64,000 bases of DNA from Congeria kusceri (taxonomy: Eukaryota > Mollusca > Bivalvia > Myida > Dreissenidae). A program made the position numbers and the translations under genes. The DNA lies in the NCBI GenBank assembly GCA_027627225.1, contig CM051028.1, forward strand, positions 24,300,364-24,364,363, written 5' to 3'. A model generated the notes under the pieces. It made no database searches, was not told where the DNA came from, and saw only the letters and a list, made by a program, of their open reading frames with translations. Shown piece after piece: positions 49,457 through 61,140 of this stretch (its first letter is position 1; each line of letters starts with the position of its first letter).

Positions 49457-51500
49457 GATATCTTTATATCAATGCGATGTTTTACACGAATTTATTTAGA
49501 AACATTAAGAATGCAAACGGGGCACGGAGAGGAAAACAACAACAATCGCAGTACCAGTTGCCGACACACGGCAACAACTAAGAGACCTAGAAAGTATTGC
49601 CTGCATGGCAACAAGTGACAGCTGACAGGCTAAATTACCTTGCTCGAAATTAAACTATGACGCAATTTCTGCTCCGCTCACCGACATGCTCAGATACAAA
49701 GAGCAACTGGAATTAAAATACGCAGTAACAGAGCGCGCCACTGACACAGAATCGCGCCGCGATGAGAAAATGCCGTCGGTTACTCATTAGAGTCAACGAT
49801 AACCAACTCGCAGGGGTAATAAAACAGTAACCAACTGCGCGAGACGGCAGTAAAATGTTCCGAGTAAACAAGCCAGCGTTCAATATCGACATGCCTCGAC
49901 ATGCGTTTTACAAGGCATGCGAGTTATATTTGCCAATTACGCAACGGGTAATCGATTGCGCGATAATTTTAAAACGTTTGCACAGTGATTCAGGCCGTTT
50001 GTTGTGTTGTCATGGTCGTAACTGGGCAGTGCAGTAGTGTCACATTCATTTTACTTTTATATGCGAAGAAACACATTTTTAAAGGGACGCGAGTTCAAAT
50101 CTTTAATAATTTATGAAAAACTTAGTCGACCGTGCCAAATCACGTGAGAAAAAATAAATAATTTAAATGCGCGTTCGTATCAGGATTTGAACTCCCGACT
50201 CATAAACGAAACGCCGCACGTTTATGACTTGTTTTTTTACTACATTTAGTCGAAATACATAATTTTTAAGGGTATGACATACACGAGTTACGTTTTCTCA
50301 TAGTCGTTTAGCATTTACCTGTGCCAACGCATGATGTAATTTAAAAAAAGTACATGTGTATATATTTTCAATAAACTCCAATATTTTTCTCTGCACAAAT
50401 AAAAAATTATATAATGGTTATTTCTGTGTTAAGTTAGATCTTGATTGTTTTGACAGATGGCTCGTTACATTTACCAGACCAGAATAATGACTTGTAAAAT
50501 ACACCGTGTTTACAGACACAACCTAGACAATTATTGAATGCCAGGAAGTATATCTTCAAATGACTTGATAACGTCTTCAAACAAACCGGCAATTACTCTT
50601 TGATAGGTGGTTAGCATGGTTCAGTGGCTCATGATCTTAATCACACACTTTTAATTTGATGATGAGTAATGTTTTGTAACTTTTGTATATTGTACATAAG
50701 AACATTTTGCAGAACAAAGCCATACATTTTGCAGAAATCGTTTCCCATTCACAATCTCCATAGTTCATTTTTGCTCAATACTGTTCAACTTTTGTTTAAA
50801 TTTTGTTTTTCTGTTCTTGTTTCCCCTAAGTGTATTTATTTTTAAATAGCTCTATCGGTTCTTTTGTTTGTATTTTCATTGTAAATGTTTAAATATATTT
50901 ATTGTATCATGAATGTTTAGGAACCAGTTTCCTGGCTGATAGACGCATGGTTATAACTCATTTCATGTGCTGTCGATAGCTTGCATTTCCTTGTTACAAA
51001 ACTATTTATAGCCGGCTTTGAGATAGATCTTTTTTTAGTTGCAATGACGAACATGGTGTGCTAACATTGGCAACAATAAACAAGACACACGGCGACCGTG
51101 TTGTTCACGATTCACGTCATCCGCAAGGGTTACGCGAGCTGTTTCTTTTGGACGTGTTTATAGAATATAGTTTCAATTATTAAGCACGATAATGTAGAAA
51201 GTCACAGGCTAATTGAGGCATTTTCGAGTCCGTTTCCTGGGTAGAACTAGTACTTTGTGTCTTTAAACGTTATTTTAATATTTTTGAGGTGGATTGTTGT
51301 ACAACTTCTTCCTCAAAACTCATTAGCCCCTGGGTGTCGTATATTGAATTTCGTTATGTACAGCTAATTGATTACATAATTATGTTTGTATACTATTGAG
51401 CTATTTTACGCGTAGGTTCCTGCAGAAGCGTACGTTATATGGAATGTGCAGTTTAACGATAGATTGGAACAAGCATTGTATGACCATAGTTTCACAAATC
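49457..51500. other. Intergenic sequence with a GC-richer patch
   Basis: 49500-50040 is richer in GC and has short internal repeats ('gataaccaactcgcag', 'agtaaccaactgcgcg') but no convincing coding frame. The rest is AT-rich. Confidence 0.4.
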
Positions 51501-51504
51501 AAAT

Positions 51505-51790
51505 TTTTCACATCTGTGAAAAAATAGGATCTCATTCATCACACGTGTGAACATTGAGATCCTCCTATTCGTCACATATCACAGTTTTATTTATCACATT
51601 TTTTTGTGAAATTTGTGATCGCATCCAGTTTTTGATATGCAATGAAATAATATTCTTATGAGATCCTCACACATTCCCCATATTTTGGGTCAGTTACACT
51701 ATTCACACTTAAAAACGTGACAAATAAGATCCCATTCTACACAGGTGTGTGAAAAATATGATTTGTGAAAAATATGATCCTACAAAGCTT
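51505..51790 (+). repeat. Dispersed 'aggatctcattcatcaca' repeat, copy 2
   Basis: Related to 5176-5360. Dense in tcaca/tgtga half-sites, including the local palindrome tttttcacatctgtgaaaaa. Confidence 0.5.
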
Positions 51791-51991
51791 GATCACAAGC
51801 TAACAGTACACTTACACCAAACATTGAAGTTTAATAAATAAGCTACGACTAAATAAATCATTTGATGAACGAATGTCATCAGAATGTCAGCTGGTGAGAT
51901 ATGCGCTGTGTTAAAGACGTTTACTTTCCATTACCTAATAATTAACACAATTAAGGTGTTGGATGTAATTTCCTTCAAAGTTCTTACTAAT

Positions 51992-52258
51992 ATAAGGCTT
52001 GTCGTGGGAAACCCGGAATTAATGCATGTGCGTAAAGTGTCGTCCCGGATTAGCCTGTGCACTCCGCACAGGCTAATCCAGGACGGCACTTTCCGTTTTT
52101 ATGCTATTTTCTGTTTCATGGAGTCGCTTCTAAACATTAATCCACTGTAGGCGAAAAGTGTCGTCCCGGATTAGCCTGTGCGGACTGCACAGGCTGATCC
52201 GGGACGACACTTTACGCACATGCATTAAGCCAGGTTTTCCTACTACACCCCTCATATC
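51992..52258. mobile_element. Palindromic 'cgtcccgga' element, copy 2
   Basis: Inverted ends 'gtcgtgggaaacccggaatt' and 'gccaggttttcctactacac'. Two internal palindromes (ggattagcctgtgc/gcacaggctaatcc type) are separated by a spacer with 'ttttctgtttcatgga'. Confidence 0.8.
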
Positions 52259-55200
52259 TAAGCGTATTTGAAGAAAAAACCCATCTGAAGTAAGCGGAAC
52301 TCATGTACTGAATGTTTCGAAATAAACGGCGTCGTCTCAAAATTAGAACTACCTCATCTGAATATCACACGTAATCTGATACGTACGACACATGACTATC
52401 ATAAACGACGTAATTTAATAGATCTGAATATTCTTGTTTATTACTTACATAATGAATGCGTTTAAAAACATCACCGGTTTCCACTGTAAGGCCAGCGGGG
52501 GCCTTATTACAGAACAATCTTAGGTTAATTATTATCCTTTACTTTACAATCAGAATTTTTCTCTAGCTTTTTATTCCATGTGTATATGATAAATGTGTTC
52601 CGTTTTAATAATTATCATATATATTATTAACTATATCGTAACTTAGCTGTAAAGAGATTCACGAATTTATGTCTTGTTTTAAAAATATAACATTAAATTA
52701 CAAATTTAAAATGGATTTTAAGTGATAATATTTTAAGGTAAACTTAAGATGTTTCTGGAATATAGATCCAGAGTTTGCAGATTTAAATTTGTTACTGTTT
52801 TTTAAGTACACAAATAAATATTGTTAAACTAATAAGCGAAAACAACAACAACAACAACATTTATTTCCACGGATGCCGTATTACTTGCAGATAATAAAAT
52901 AATATTTTCAAGTCATAGTTTTGATGAAAAAACACAGTAAAACAGCAATTTATTCAACGTAAATAATTATATGACTTAACATACATGCTTATATAACAAA
53001 CATTAGATTGTATTATTATTGTTATCGTTGTGTTTATTGCAAAAAAAAAAGTGTCTTTATTAAGCGTAAAAAGACGTTGGCGGAAAAGAGCCATTAATGT
53101 TTTTGGCCTTAATAGAATTTTATTTTTATTTTAATTTTTGTCCGCCTCGAACTAGACAGTTTGCAAACTGTCCGAGAAACTAATAATAAAAAATATCCGG
53201 CCTTATTACTAAGCGCTATCAACTTCTGCTGATTAGTAATACACATGAGTCAGTTACATGTGTTTGCATATTATCTTTCATGTGGCAAAGGGCTAGGAAA
53301 ACAACACGTATTTACTATGTATTATGTTTATTTTTCGAATTGTCATGGCACATAAATGTAGTAACAAACGTATTTTATCAAAATGAGATCACTTGAAAGA
53401 TCATAATTATACATGTACATGGAATACACAAATACAAATATTATACATGTACGTAACTGCATTAAGCCAAGAGACCATTATATTATTATCAAAATATACA
53501 TGTATGATAAAGCCTCGTGAAACAACATAAACAATGCACTGGTTTTGAGGGAGACAGATAAGCGACAAATGAGATCACACATGTAAACTATTGCACAGTC
53601 GACCCGAACATACACCTGCAGTCCAACAATCGGTAACAATTTACATTAAAAAATTTTTACAATAAATTATTATTTTATTTTTCAAATGTACGATCGAACG
53701 GACAATAGTTCGTCAACAAATGATAGTTCATTTATTTTAGTGGCATATCCTTTAAATTTCGGCACATAGTATCTAAACACGTTTGTTACTAGATAATTAC
53801 ATGTATGTCTATTAATGTCGTATTACTATTCGGAAAACAATACTATTCGTTGAGAAATACAAATAAACGAAACAAAAATATCTGTACACGAACTGAGTCT
53901 GGCTTACAGTGAACAAAATCGACCTTAATATTCTGAAACAAATCTTATAAAACATACGTTTTGTGCAGTACTTATAGTAAATAAATGTTCGAATAGAGTG
54001 TTTATAGCAAAACAACAAAAACAACGAGTTTCCACAAGCTAATAATCATCTGAATACACTCATATTAAATGCCAAAACGAAACAGTCAGTGTTATTCTTA
54101 TATACGGGCAAACACAGTTCCACTATCTGCAAGGAGTTACCGCCCTTATGGACGACAAAGAGCGATAACTTTGGGAAGGATATGAACGTGCACAACAAGT
54201 ACAAACTTGTTGTATTTAAAATACACGGTTTACATTTCCAATATAATGACATCAATATACGTCATGTTACGTCAATGTGCGTAACATAATCGTTTTTACC
54301 ATTATTGTGTATCTCCGTGCTAAGTACATTTTTACCAACATATCTAACTTCATAGCAAAATGTCAACACATATCAGTTTACAATAACTCATATTGAGTCA
54401 GTGTACATACCCTTACGACACAATCAAATTGAAATGCACTAAGAAATAATGTCAGAAAATGCTACAATAACGAAAATGCTACATTAAACATCGATTGCAT
54501 TAACATTAAAAGGAAATTTCAAGCATTTAGCACCATGCAGTTTTCGAAAATTTGACAATTTTCTGACATACGGAGCAAACTCAATACAAGAATTTTAAGC
54601 TATCAAGTTTTGTAGAAACATATGGTCAATTAACCTGTAATGATAACTGCTTTACGACAATTGGTACATTTATCATCACCTAACCTAACATCTAGAAGTG
54701 TCATTTCACTTAAATTTATACAATTATCTAAATTAATCGCAAAGTCTACATACTATATTGTCTGGAACACATTAAGCATTGACTATTACACTGCACCGTT
54801 TGTTGTGGAAAAAAATCTCTTACAAAAACCAACCATCGATAAGCTGAACATTATTGAGCAAATTTACATTGCAATTTAAACGTCAACTAAATGCAAAGTA
54901 AGAAAAATAAAGTCGTGACATACACACAGAGCAGTCCATAGAATATGTACATATTCAGTGTCAGACGTAAACACATGTGTACAAATTGCAGGCGCGGTTA
55001 CAGGTTTTTGAGATAGAGGAAAACGTTCAGTAACTGAAAAGAAAGCCACCCAACAGCGTTTCGTCCATCTAACATGTTGGAATATATATCTGAAAGGTGC
55101 GATATCGAAAGAAATGAACAATTTAATTATCGTACTTCTGCCAATAAATCGATTGACGAACACATCAATGACTTCAAAATGCATGTTTTAATATTTTGTG

Positions 55201-56430
55201 AGTTTAAAAAATCGAATGTCCGAGACAATTTTAGAGGGGGCGTACGCCGTTTCCGATCCCTGTAAATCGTCTATGAAAGTTGTGTCTATCTAATCATGAT
55301 TCCATAGAACATTGTTACATTCAGAGTCAATTGTGCACAATACTTGCAATTTGTGTCATATTGTAAGCACTTTCAGTGCGTTCATTAATAACAGTTCAGT
55401 CGATTACTGTACACTACACCAAAGAATACATACTGGCCGTCCCTGGACGTTTGAACTGTGCTTTACCTTTAAAAGCACGGATAATACTTTGTACATCAGA
55501 TCAAACTTCTTGCGAGTCCGGCAGGTAGATTTGAGTGTACACATTTGTGCAAAACCGATAAATACGTTACACAGACAAGTGTCGTCTGCATCGTCAAAGA
55601 AAGAAGGTTTATGAGTGCATTCGGTGTACAAAGGAGCACATTTACAGATGTCGTGAGGCTTTTTAAGTTCAAATGAGTGAAATATGAATACCCTGTAAAA
55701 AATGTATAAAATTCCACAGCCGAATCGGGATTTTTTTTTTACACAGCCGATTCGGGATTCGACAAAAAATTCCACGAATTCCTTAATTACCATGTACGAA
55801 ACTCTTGATTACCAAACAGTTTAGTCAGTCAAACAATCATGTTAGCGAGAAGAAAATAAAAGCAAAAGGTTGATGTTACACAACAGACACTTCCAGTACA
55901 TTTAAACTCGTAATATACTAGATTGATTTGCATATAACTGACATTTTGTGGAAAGGTCTGGAGCTTTTTTTTCTGTAGGAATCGATAGAGTATAGTTTGT
56001 GTTTTATTGGGGTTTATGATAAAGCCAAATGTGTCACTCTATAGCTATTAAGGCGCGTTGTAATCGTTGTACAGAGAGTTTCGGGCAACAATAACCCAGA
56101 GAGCGCCGTTATCAACAAATTGAGATAGCTGAATACGATCCAGCGCGTGACCAGAATTATGTTGTTTTATTGTGTTTTCTAAAGTGTTCAGTCGATGACC
56201 ACGTAAGGAGAAGATCCAGCTCCACATAATAAGCGGCTGATGCCTTTAAATGGAAACACGATGGTCCAGACATACCGGAAACGGAACCGTCGCCGCCTAT
56301 GATGCTCGTAAATACCATTTACACGTGCATGTGTCCACGTGCTCGGAATGGATGCGATTTCCCGCCCGAACGTAATGTCCGTGGGGTGGATGTCTTAGTT
56401 CCAGAATTCAGTCGTGGATTCGACCGACGG
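52259..56430. other. Intergenic sequence, partly possible 3' UTR of the BH3 gene
   Basis: Several open frames of 60-130 codons lie on both strands at 53800-55800, but they overlap each other and show neither splice context nor recognisable motifs. Confidence 0.4.
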
Positions 56431-56541
56431 TTAATCCGGGTGCGTGAAATGACCGGAAACGATGCGCCGGAGACTTTCGGTAAAGTACTGGAAACCAGAG
56501 GGCATCGAGGACGCTTGTGACTGGGAATTCCGTCGCATTTG
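56431..56541 (-). CDS. BH3 candidate gene, exon 3 (C-terminus)
   Basis: Acceptor gtaatttcag|ca. In phase 0 it encodes residues 244-279: a Ser/Gln-rich stretch, then an amphipathic segment F-Q-Y-F-T-E-S-L-R-R-I-V-S, and stops with TAA at 56433-56431. Possible minus-strand AATAAA signals lie at 56166-56171 and 56003-56008. An alternative further exon cannot be excluded. Confidence 0.65.
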   Translation of the reverse strand, partial: QMRRNSQSQASSMPSGFQYFTESLRRIVSGHFTHPD

Positions 56542-57178
56542 CTGAAATTACAAAATAATTTTTATTGTTTGTTGTTACTGTAACCTCTATGACTTCAATA
56601 ACTAAATGTGCTCGCCAACATACACAACACAAGATATAAACCATGTTTGTAATCCGTAACGTCCCATTACCATATTTGCACCGTTAAATTTAAGTCTCGT
56701 TCATCAAACATTATAAGCTAGTTAGATCTTCTTCTTCCCTTGTTACTAAAGGACTAACCAATCTCCGATTAAATAACATACAAAGCATTACAACAACAGC
56801 AGCAACACACGACAAACAGTAGCAAACGGTACATACATATACCTGTTTCTCCTCGTGGAAAACATCCGACATTCGCCGCAGTCGCATGCCCATCGAGCGC
56901 TGAACGTCCAGCTGTACGTTCGGCATCGACAGGGAGCGGTCACGTCGTGTAGGAACCACATCCGGTAGAGAGTTGGAACCGTCTCGTTCGGGAGATAACT
57001 CTGCAATGGAAAGGAATATCAGATTAACTAAATGGGATATTTATGCACTAAAATATATTTGAAATATATGATTGCAAACAGTGAATAAGTGATTACATAA
57101 GTTAGTGATTGATTAATTGACTAACTGAATGAAATATTGATTGAATTTTTTATTGATTGATTGATTGATTGATTGACG

Positions 57179-57209
<31 letters not shown>

Positions 57210-60200
57210 GGATGGATGGATCGATGGACTGACTGACTGATTGAGGGCTGACGGATGATAGACAGAGCAAGTTATTTAATAAATATGATTAAGTATGTAA
57301 GTTAGTGCAAAGTGAGAGAATGCATGACTCAAAAAACAAGTGAAATGTGAGTGATGAGTGAATGATGGGTGAGTGATGAGGAAGTGATGAGGAAGTGATG
57401 AGTGAGTGAGGAACGAAGGAGCGAGTGCTAAATCAAGTGAGTGAGCGAGTGATGAATACTAAAATGAAAACAAAAATGTACGGTAAATGACTAATTCATT
57501 TATGACTGTGTCTCTAGTAAATAATAATGTGTGAGCCAGTGCATAAACTGAGTAACTGATCGACTGATAAGATTTAAATTGTGATTGAGAGAAACTGAAT
57601 GAGGTCCGCATGTGAGTGTTGTATACAGCCAATGTGAAGAGTGAAGTATCCGAAAACACATCACAGTGTTTCTTTCCTGTCATGTGGTAACAACGCACTT
57701 AAAGTCAGATAATAATTGCATAACGCAAAAACAATTATACAGTTAACTGTCCGACTTCTGTGACCAATAGACCTCTTAACAATCACGACTGAGACATTAA
57801 AATACCACTGACTATACAAAACAATCGATGTTATCTGTGGAGACCATAGTTACACCCAGTGTAAAAAAGAAAAAAAACCTAATGTAAATAAACTTCGAAC
57901 AGTTAACAACAACAATGTTGTTCGCGGTGAGAAGTGGGAAAGTTGTAGTGCTAACTTCCGTAAAGCAACCAACTGAGCAGTTCAACACTCCGTCAGTAAC
58001 AGATCCATATCTAGACCGACCACCAGCCGGGTTGCGGTGCATGTTCACTGCTAAGCTGTATTATCAATTGCTGATGTAATGATCGGATCGATTATAAGGC
58101 GGCGGTGTTAAAAAGTAAACTTTGTCTAGATCAATGCAAAGTCACGTTCGCGTGAGTCATTCTATTATACAGTGTACAGTTGGAAAAACTTCAAAATCAC
58201 ACTCACAAAAAGATCATAACTAGGTGTCGTGTTTCAAAATCGTAATTTTGGATGAAACATTATACCCCCAGTGTCAACAAATCAAAACGAATAATATATC
58301 GATGAACGCCTATTTGATTGAACCTATCTTGTCGCTTAGTTAACCGCTGTTTACATGTACTACTCATGTTTATATTTTATGCGCACTTAGATTTCTGGTT
58401 TGTACAAGGCAATCGGGAAGGTCAAGTGCATTCAAGTATCTATTAAGTATATCAATTACATAAACACTAGCTATAGTATATAATGTATTATAATTGAAAA
58501 CAACATAATACTATGCACGATTAAAATGGCAGTGTTTTCGGTCCACATACGCTTAATTTCGGAACTCATTATAAAATGCGATCACTATATATAACACATC
58601 CATCTCTTAATTTAAAACAAAAACTACTTTTGACCCTCATGTCCTTTTACTGACTCTTAAAAAGGGGGCGGGGGGACAAATGCAAATTCAACTACATCAT
58701 ATATTTATTATCAACCTTATATAATTTAAAGTATGAAATAATTAATTAATATTATAACCGTTATTAGTTTGTCCAAAAGTTTCGGATTAGATTACGCGCC
58801 CATGTAAAAACGCAATTGATACGTAATATTATTATTATCGGGTGGAAAACTGTAAAGAGACCCCCGTGGACGTAACCATATTAAATGTTTTCTATTTTAA
58901 ATCATCATGGGATTTACATTACAAGACGTCGGGTATTCCAATATTTACTTAAGCCGTACATTTGGGCGCTAATTGGAGTGACATATTGATAAATTCACAT
59001 TTAATTGTCTCGTGCACGGAGACTTTATTCCAAACGGCCATAAAACCCTAAAACAGAAGCTGTGTTGCGATGTTTTACAATGCGCAAATAAAGCAGAAAG
59101 TTTCATTTTATGTTATACTTACTAACGTTATGTTACTCGTACGTTTTTTATGTTTTAGTATATATATTAGTAACTATATTATTGCCCGGTGGAGACTCGG
59201 ATCTAAATTTCCAAGGGCTTTAACCCGCCTCCTTAACCCATAATCCACGAGTCCACTACTATTAGAAACATTTTAGTCAGGAAGTACGCAATTTGACTCA
59301 TTATTTAATTATACTTGGTGCACTGAATACCCTGACGATGATCGCGGCATTTGTTTGCTTCCGTCATTGAATATGAAAGTTGCGGCGGGTATCGATTGAA
59401 TTTCCTCATTTTTAAATCGTAGACCTCTGCATATGCAGCGATTACACTAGTAGATACAAACATGATCGATTTTGAAAAATTACCACAATCACTCAATATG
59501 ATTAAATACGGTTGCTTTTTATTATCTCAAAATAGAATAAATTTGTGGCGTGTCATGGGAAAACCGGTCTTAATGCATGTGCGTTAAGTGTCGTCCCGGA
59601 TCAGCCTGTGCAGTCCGCACAGGCTGATCCAGGACGGCACTTTCCGCCTACAGTGGATTTATGGTTAGAAGAGACTTCCTTGAAACAGAAAATACCATAA
59701 AAGCGGAAAGTGCCGTCCCGGATTAGCCTGTGCGGACTGCACAGGCTAATCCGGACGATACTTTACGCACATGCATTAAGACCGGTTTGCTCACGACGCC
59801 CCTCATTTATTGAACTTAAATAAGGTGCACTTAATATGTTGGACGGTTAATTAATTCACTTGTCAAAAAGTGTTAAGGTCTATTAACCAAGCATACCACA
59901 TACAGTGGATTTAATTTCAAAACGCAAATCACCCAATATAAAGTCAATATAGAGTTATTAGGCCTAATAAAAGATACGCAGCTGAATCACATGTACTATG
60001 CTTGACAAAGCCTGATATAAAATATTTTTAAAGAACAAAAAAATAGCAGCCTAACGTTTTGACCTAAATAAAATATTAGATTTAACGGTTAAATCTAATA
60101 TTTTATTTAGGTCAAAATGTTTGGTGGCTATTTGTTTTCTTTAATATCATACCAGTCACATTAAGATTACAAATATACATCAAAAGGTTTTGTTTTACTC

Positions 60201-61140
60201 GTTTCTAAATTTCTGTTTTATGATCAAAATAATGTTTCTCGTTTCAAGGAAACGAATATGCGGGACATCAGTTTTGTACAAGCGGAAGCAATCAATGCTT
60301 TCCGAATGAATGAAGAGCTAGATTGGAGAGGGTAACATACATTTTGTGACCCGTTTTTTAAACGACATTGATTAAATTTCATTAATATTTAAATGCTTCG
60401 AAGCGACATTCACACGCCTATGAAAGTGCAACATCAGGACTTTTTTTTCCACCGGCCAACTATGGAGATGTTAACATATTTTAAATACAAGTAAGAGCTA
60501 CAGCTATGCTGCACGATAATATTATATATACAAGTAATAACGGTAGAAAATGGCGGCAAACTGACTTACCAAATTCGTTCGCGATCGTTTTCGACCGCGC
60601 ACGTGGCGGCACATTCAGTCTCAAGCCCAGGCGGTTCCGTTTAGCCTCCGTCTGCGAGGAGGCGTGGCACCTCCCCAGCACCGCCTCGTAGGATGGCACG
60701 AGTCCGTGGGGCTGACACCTGGCCCCGGTGGGGTCGCTATGCACGTGAGGACCGGACGTGGTGCGCACGGGAATGTCAATCGGTGTAGAAACCGTTTGCG
60801 ATGCGTTTTTAATATCAGGAATGTTTTGAGCAGCCTCACCCCACGAGGGGCGTGTAATCTGACTAGGTGTAAGCGTGTCATCAAAGAAACATTCGTCGTC
60901 GATATCACTGTCTTCTTCTGACAGGTCGGATTCAGACGAATTCACAGGTAGGATCGGATCATCACCAAGTGTGAAAGTAGCAAGGTGCTGCTGCATGGTT
61001 TCGTACCCGCTGTCGCCGGCACTCGCGGGACTCTGACCCGACCCCATGGAGTCCGTACTGAGTGTAGATACTCGGGGATGAGTTTCTGATCCGCGCGGCG
61101 CGCTCTCCTCGGCTGATAAAACGAACTCGTGCATCATCAT
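56431..61140 (-). CDS. Candidate BH3-only (Bim/Bmf-like) apoptosis regulator, 3 exons
   Basis: Joining 61140-60570, 57000-56843 and 56541-56431 on the minus strand gives 840 nt, 279 residues plus stop, with GT-AG introns. An in-frame TAA 16-18 nt upstream of the first of three tandem ATGs fixes the 5' limit of the frame. The protein is largely low-complexity: Ser/Thr-rich start, D-S-G-Y-E-T at 43-48 (resembles a beta-TrCP degron), an acidic run at 69-88, and a basic stretch at 166-184. Residues 227-238 fit the BH3 rule: M227-x3-L231-x2-M234-S235-D236-x-F238, very close to Bim's L-R-R-I-G-D-E-F core. S-Q-T motifs at 114-116 and 162-164 could bind dynein light chain, as TQT does in Bim and Bmf. 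BH3-only proteins bind Bcl-2-type grooves at mitochondria; that role is inferred from the motif. No multi-BH fold or C-terminal membrane anchor is seen in the spliced form. Confidence 0.75.
56843..57000 (-). CDS. BH3 candidate gene, exon 2 (BH3 motif)
   Basis: Acceptor tttccattgcag|ag (57001), donor gaaacag|gtatat (56843/56842). Completing the split codon gives E191, followed by 52 codons ending in phase 0. It holds the BH3 core, preceded by a Pro/Arg/Ser-rich linker. Confidence 0.8.
57131..57445. repeat. GATT / GATG / GAGT low-complexity tract
   Basis: gatt tetranucleotides at 57143-57205 grade into gatgg, gactgact and then gagtgatga-type repeats. Confidence 0.8.
59545..59810. mobile_element. 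Palindromic 'cgtcccgga' element, copy 3
   Basis: The best-preserved copy: ends 'ggcgtgtcatgggaaaaccg' and 'cggtttgctcacgacgcc', with two palindromic halves around cagtccgcac and cggactgcac and the spacer 'gaagagacttccttgaaaca'. It lies in intron 1 of the BH3 gene. Confidence 0.85.
60030..60142. repeat. Long hairpin with 25-bp perfect core
   Basis: 60061-60085 and 60089-60113 are perfect reverse complements with loop cgg; weaker pairing continues outward to about 60030 and 60142. Confidence 0.85.
60570..61140 (-). CDS. BH3 candidate gene, exon 1
   Basis: ATG at 61140-61138, donor gaatttg|gtaagt at 60570/60569. It encodes residues 1-190 plus one base, GC-rich and open throughout. The frame continues 30 codons into the intron and would add a hydrophobic tail if the intron were retained. 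Confidence 0.8.

Larger units (their letters stand above)
57001..60569 (-). other. Intron 1 of the BH3 candidate gene (3.6 kb)
   Basis: Contains GATT-type low-complexity sequence at 57131-57445, a palindromic mobile element at 59545-59810 and a 25-bp perfect hairpin at 60061-60113. No further exon of the gene is evident. Confidence 0.65.

Noticed and set aside
55404..55793. 129-codon Cys-rich minus-strand frame
   Set aside because: No signal peptide, no regular Cys pattern, overlaps other frames; most likely chance.
60506..60921. Several frames overlapping BH3 gene exon 1
   Set aside because: Shadows of the 190-codon exon; they lack its upstream stop and splice context.
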